Shown: piece after piece, positions 36,016 through 40,300 of the stretch
Numbering within the stretch: the stretch's first letter is position 1
How the letters are laid out: the number at the start of each line of letters is the position of its first letter
Assembly: GCA_013115135.1 (NCBI GenBank)
Contig: JABANP010000483.1
Span: forward strand, 1 to 40,300
DNA length: 40,300 nucleotides
Reading direction: 5' to 3'
Source: Perkinsus olseni
Taxonomy: Eukaryota > Perkinsozoa > Perkinsida > Perkinsidae
The notes under the pieces: model-generated
What the model was told of the DNA's origin: nothing
The model's input: only the letters and a program-made list of their open reading frames with translations
Database searches by the model: none
Position numbers and translations under genes: made by a program

Positions 36016-37280
36016 ATGGCTAGGAAACCTGACGACACTCCCTCTTCTGAGAAGGCCGCGGCAGATAAAGCAGCCGCTGACAAGGCCGCCGCTGACAAGG
36101 CCGCCGCTGACGAGGCCGCCGCTGACAAGGCCGCCGCTGATAAGGCCGCCGCTGACAAGGCCGCTGCTGAGAAGGGGACGCCTAAGCGACTCAGGAAGGC
36201 CAACGCCTCCAAGGCATCTACCTCCGATCAGACCGAAGATAACAAGAAGAAGACGTCCCCTCCTTCGAGCTCCTCGAAGCCCCCGTGGCCGACGACGACG
36301 AGAGGGAAGAAGATGACGGCGTCGAAGACGGGGAGACCGACGCCGACCACACTCCCAAGAAGTCGAAGTCTGCCAAGACCTCCAAACTCCTGGCCGAGAT
36401 CGCCAAGGCTTCCAAGAAGTCGGGGAAGAGACTCCCGTCATCGAGATCCCCTCGAAAGATGCCCCGAGTCCGAGTAACTCCATAGGCTCTGGGGAAGCGG
36501 CTATGTCCCGTGCCGCGAACCATTTCGTGACCAAGCTGATCGAGGGCCTTAACAACAAGTCTCCTGCCGACGGCTCCGACGAGGCCTCTAAGAAAGACAC
36601 CCTCAAGGCCGCCGCGGACGCTATCAGAAAATCTGGTATAGGCAGCTTTGACCCCAAGCTTTTCAACATGGACGCCCTGGCAGCCGCCATCAAAGACAAC
36701 AACTACATCCTAACGGAGCCCCTAGAGTCTTTCTGTGGTGACCCCGAACTCGAGAAGGAGGGCTTGGCCTACTTCGCCTCATGCCTACTATCTTGGGCCG
36801 TTACGGTTGCAATCTTGGGAGTTTGCGATTGGGGCCTAGCGATGAGTCATGCCGTACACGTCCTTTTCTCCGTCCAGTTCTCGGGCACCTCTAATAAGTT
36901 CGGCGGTCTGCCTCTCTGCAAGGCCTACGACACCCATGTTCGGCAGGGACTCTACCAAAGGGATCTCCATCCAGGATGCTCTCAGCCACCTGTCTGACGT
37001 CGACGCCTCTCAGCTGTTGATTCTGTCCTCCCAGGTCAGCTCGCGCAACGACAAGTGGAAATCCTCCGACAGCCGCGGTCACAAGCGCTCTCGGAATGAC
37101 AGCTGGAACTCCTACTACAACTCCCATTCTAGTAACTACTACTGGAACAAGAACTGGGGCAGTAGCAGCTGGGGTAACGACTGGTACAGCAGCTGGTATC
37201 CTAACTCCAAACGTTGGAAGAGTAGCGATGACAAAAAGGATGACGACAAGAAGAAGAAAGACGAGAAGGTGAACAAGTGA
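36016..37280 (+). pseudogene. Gag-like ORF of the DIRS-like element, three frame changes
   Basis: The ATG at 36016 opens MARKPDDTPSSEK followed by eight KAAAD units (15-bp repeats, 36049-36174). The coherent protein then moves to a second frame near 36249 (VADDDEREEDDGVEDGE, KTSKLLAEIAKASKK), to a third near 36425 (MSRAANHFVTKLIEGL, a helical core to ~36950) and to a fourth segment near 36955 (ISIQDALSHL) that ends in a Ser/Asn/Tyr/Trp- and Lys-rich tail at 37280. The switches fall at AAGAAGAAG, GGGG and AAAGGG. The basic tail could bind nucleic acid. It is either a decayed copy or affected by consensus indels. Confidence 0.6.
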
Positions 37281-37429
37281 AGTCGATCGACTCTAGAGAT
37301 TCTTTTGAGCACTCACTACCAATATCCCCATCTTTTTTCTCCTCATCTATTCTCTCGCACCGAGCTTTATGTTGTTGTGTTTGTCAGTCCCCTGGGACGA
37401 GCAACGGCGGAGGCCATCATGAGCCGCCC

Positions 37430-39751
37430 CCAGTCGATACCTCTCCTACCATCCCGGCGGCCCACTCTCCGGAGTCACCCGATTCCGCCGAGGCCGTGCG
37501 TGCACCGCGTGTCGTGCATCCGGAGCCTCTGGCGGACACGAGCGTCATTGCCCTAGCTGACCTCCATCGGTTAGTGACGGCGTCTCCCTCCCCGACCCGC
37601 AAGCGTCCGAAGGTACCAACCTACGCTCTAACTTATCAGAAATGGTTTTGCTACTTTACGCCGAGGATTTCACGCATCGGTAGTGGTGCGCAACCGCGGG
37701 CCGTCCGCTGCGAAGACTTAGGGAAGCCCATCAAGGCGTCCTCGCCAGAGGAACATCTTTCGGTTTCCTGCGACATGGCACACCCTCTCAAGGAAGCTCC
37801 GGGACTACCTGACACGGTACGAGCGGCTATCGCAGCATAGGAAAGACTGGGACCAGAAGTGCTTGTAAAGGCGCGTTTGGAGGTCATGAAGTTCTGGGAA
37901 ACCCGCCGGAAGCAGCTGGAGTCGGCTACAGAGGACTCAGTACGCAGCATGCCGGAGGAGGTGAGAGCTGTGGCAGGAAAGTTAAATCTCCCTCTATTTA
38001 AAAAGAGATGCTGGAGGCCACGGGCTACCCCGACGCGTCGCTCGCGGAGGAACTGCAGAACGGATTGCCCCTGACAGGGACCTTCGAGGTTCCTGAGTCG
38101 ATTTTCAGACGGAATCGGGGGAAGCTGAATAAGCGCAGTGTCATGGACCTCGGAGAGTTGTTGGATGCGGGTCCAGACTTGGCGAAGAAGATGGCAAAGG
38201 AAGCTGGAGGGCAACCCATCCGAGTGGGATGAGACTCTTTGGAAGAGCGCGATTGAGGAGACCGAGGCCAAGACAATGATTGGCCCCATTCCGGTTGGGA
38301 GCCTGGACACTCTCTTCGAAGGCGGTTTTGTGGCCAGTCCCCGATTTCCGGTAGTACAAACCGATAAAGTTCGTCCTTGTGACGATTTCAAGAGATCGAA
38401 CGTAAAACCGCACAATGATATTCCTGAACAAAGTTTCTTTGCCTACTCCGGAAGCGGCCATAGCCGTGGCACGGGAATATGCGAGGACAATAGGGTCCGC
38501 CGACATCAGATGGTGGAAGTCTGACCATGCAGCTGCATATAGGCAGGTTCCGTGCGACTGTGAGTCGCACAAGGTGAGCCCGTCGCTCTGGGGGTCCGGC
38601 TCGGGAGCTCCCGCTCTGTAGGTTGCTCGTGCTCAGGTTACTGTCGTCCTACTTCGGGATCCGTCTTCTGGTAAAGCCTCGGCCTTCTTCCATGTGGCAC
38701 AGCCTTTCGGCGCATCGTCTTCAGTCATCAACTACTGTAGAGTATCCCAGGCCCTGGCGCATCTGGGCAGGATACTGCTGGCGCTGATCTTGATAAACTT
38801 TCTTGACGATTACTTCGCCCCCGAACGCGCGTCCTCTGTTGACTCTGGCTATGAGGCCTGGCGGTGGCTTCACGTTATCCTTGGTTGGAGACTGAAGGAG
38901 CCAAAGTGCGTCGGACCCACGTCGGATCTTTCCGTCCTAGGCCTCGGCATATCGACTTCTGGAGGCAGTCTACACCTATCACTACCCGAGGAGAAGAAGG
39001 CCAAGATCATCGATAAGATTCAGGAGGCTCTCTCCGAAGATAGACTCTCATCTTCGGCGGCTGCGAAGCTGGCCGGCAGACTCTTATTCGCATCTACGGT
39101 TCTACCATCCAATGCTTGCAGGCCTTACCTACGGGAGGTAATGAGTCACATACACCGACCCGACGTCCAGAAGCTCTCAACGAATCGTCCGTTCGCTGTT
39201 ACTGCGTTGACGCGCCTAAAGGAGATGCTGCGGGGGGCCGAGGCTGTCCGGCACATCTCACTCATGGAAGATTCAGGCATTTCCTCAGTGCGCCAGGCTT
39301 GCATTTTACTCTGATGCAACATCAGCGGGCGGTATCGGCGCGGTGGCTAGCGCTAAGGACTTTGTTCGACCGATTTATGCAGCATGTGAGGCACCAGAGT
39401 GGTTTCACGCCAGACTCCTCGACCGGAAGACTCAGATCATTGCCCTTGAGCTTTTTGCCGCCCTGGTTTCAATCGAGACCTTCGGCAGATATATGTCGGG
39501 GCGCTGGGTTATAGTCTTTGTGGATAATGTGGCCGTTGAGCAAGCTTTTAGTGAAAGGGTACTCCAAGCACGCGGACTTGAACCACATGATCACGAAGTT
39601 CTGGCATTCCTGCGAGAAATTCCACCTCAAGATATGGATTGATCGAGTGCCGTCAGAGCTTAATCCAGCCGATAAGCCGAGTAGGCGCATCTTCGATGAG
39701 ATAGTGAGGTCGTATTCCAGGAAGGAACACCGTTTCCCTTCTTTGGACTAG
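37430..39751 (+). pseudogene. RT-RNase H region of the DIRS-like element, frameshifted, with an intron
   Basis: A pre-RT segment runs through several frames (37277-37840, ~37780-37860, 37859-38000, 38008-38232, 38138-38400), with RYERLSQHRKDW, VMKFWETRRKQL, LEATGYPDASLAEELQNG and SPRFPVVQTDKVRPCDDF as landmarks. RT motif A is in a new frame after an AAAA run at ~38403. The 38574-38636 intron then splits the RT, and motifs B and C follow at 38697-38816. RNase H starts at 39307 (YSDATSAGGIG) in another frame and finishes after a GAAAGGG switch (KGYSKHADLNHM to RIFDEIVRSYS). The catalytic FLDD and RNase H acidic residues are intact, but this copy cannot be translated as one protein as given. Confidence 0.65.
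38574..38636 (+). other. 63-bp spliceosomal intron inside the DIRS-like RT
   Basis: The segment starts GTGAGCCCG, ends GTGCTCAG and contains an in-frame stop. Removing it joins CDCESHK to VTVVLLRDP in the same frame and restores the RT between motif A and motif B. Size and boundaries match host-gene introns of this window. Confidence 0.75.
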
Positions 39752-39968
39752 TGTGCACCAGCATGTTGATTTCGCAGTTTCGGGAGAAGCCCGCATTGCG
39801 TTGAGAACCAATGACAGTCCTCCAGGGTCTTCCTCGAGGTACTTCCGTCGCGAACTCACTTCGCGCAAAGGGGTTTATCGGGGACCTGCTCAGTTCTTCC
39901 GCGACTCCTTTTCCCCAGCTCGCCGGGCTCTCGCTGCTTCTTTCGGGGTGGACAGTGTTCTTCCCTAG

Positions 39969-40300
39969 TTTGCGTCTGTTACGTGTCGTCCCAATGGCCG
40001 ACCAAGCTCCCTCTGGAACCGTCGGTTGCGGCTCAAGAGATATGCACATGGCTCCCTCAAGTCGGGGTTCCAAACCTGGGAAGAAGTGGGATCTGAAGTC
40101 TCCGACGACGATATCCAGACTGTCGTCACAACCGGGCATGCAGATCTACTGAGGATGTTCGTAGCTCGAGCCAACTCCGGCTCGCTCCGCGGACCCATCT
40201 GGGAGTTGCTGATATCAACAGCCACGCGCTTGCAGAGTAGATCCACGTCACGCACGTCGCTCGAAGCCGAGGGGGCTCCAGCCGAGGCAGGTACCAGGCT
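39969..40300 (+). CDS. Open frame running off the right edge, perhaps the next DIRS ORF
   Basis: After a stop at 39966-39968 the frame stays open to the last base (110 codons). It contains a basic RRLRLKRY stretch, FQTWEEVGSEVSDDDIQ and RGPIWELLISTATRL. In DIRS elements the tyrosine recombinase follows RT/RNase H, so this could be its N-terminal region, but none of the recombinase catalytic residues lies within the visible part. It could also be chance. Confidence 0.3.

Larger units (their letters stand above)
36016..39751 (+). mobile_element. DIRS-like retroelement (Gag-like, RT, RNase H), degenerate copy
   Basis: The RT has a KSDHAAAYRQVP motif A, a QPFGASSSVINYC motif B and an FLDDYF motif C. 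RNase H has YSDATSAGGIG and RVPSELNPADKPSR. No aspartic protease is visible, and the RT style (FLDD; QPFG; SLPEEKK after the palm) resembles DIRS/tyrosine-recombinase elements more than LTR elements. At least eight frame changes are needed to read through. Ends were not found; the DIRS hallmarks (inverted termini, internal complementary region, tyrosine recombinase) cannot be confirmed because the window ends at 40300. Confidence 0.6.

Overview
The window looks like nuclear DNA of a protist with very small introns. About 20 GT-AG introns of 43-148 bp (mostly 44-60 bp) can be placed by keeping conserved protein families in frame. Genes are close together, and long stretches are filled by BEL/Pao-type and DIRS-like retrotransposons and a Mutator-like transposase. 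A perkinsozoan or related alveolate is my best guess, but no sequence here names the species. There is no sign of bacterial organisation (no operons, no ribosome binding sites).

Left part (1-19300), host genes mixed with repeats. 1-1218 is the 3' part of a modular, probably secreted protein (Cys-rich module, Pro/Thr linker, possible GH18-like domain). Complement 2220-4039 is a full 11-exon PPIL4 homologue (cyclophilin domain, RRM, RS/RD tail). 4824-5000 holds 68-bp tandem repeats beside a tRNA-like pol III sequence, and 6190-6970 is an 18-bp/6-bp minisatellite. 7775-10538 encodes an 839-aa PHD + RING-like protein with about 26 nine-residue repeats. It is followed on the same strand by a FLYWCH + MULE transposase gene (10718-12178). 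A tRNA-derived SINE with a perfect 13-bp target-site duplication sits at 12655-12924. Then come a coiled-coil/CxxC protein (14044-14915), an omega-like glutathione S-transferase (complement 14940-15997), a small secreted protein (complement 16613-17509), an unrecognised 143-aa membrane protein (complement 17611-18270) and a small Cys/His protein (complement 18744-19317).

Middle part (19300-35200), all minus strand: two related but clearly diverged BEL/Pao elements in direct order. The upstream one (BEL-B, 28681-34011) keeps Gag, protease, RT and RNase H in one 1776-codon frame but has no integrase. The downstream one (BEL-A, 20681-28051) has a complete RT-RNase H-integrase frame plus a long C-terminal extension, but its Gag, protease and RT lie in three frames. 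Upstream of BEL-B is an array of about 85-bp units in which a constant core alternates with hairpins whose stem sequences differ from unit to unit.

Right part (35950-40300), plus strand: a DIRS-like RT/RNase H element with Gag-like Ala-Asp-Lys repeats. It carries many single-base frame changes, nearly all in short homopolymers, and one clear 63-bp spliceosomal intron inside the RT domain. An open frame runs off the right edge.

The most unusual observations are a 55-bp intron in the PHD codons bounded by a perfect 14-bp direct repeat (recent intron gain), the constant-core/variable-hairpin array upstream of BEL-B, and the complementary lesions of the two adjacent BEL elements.
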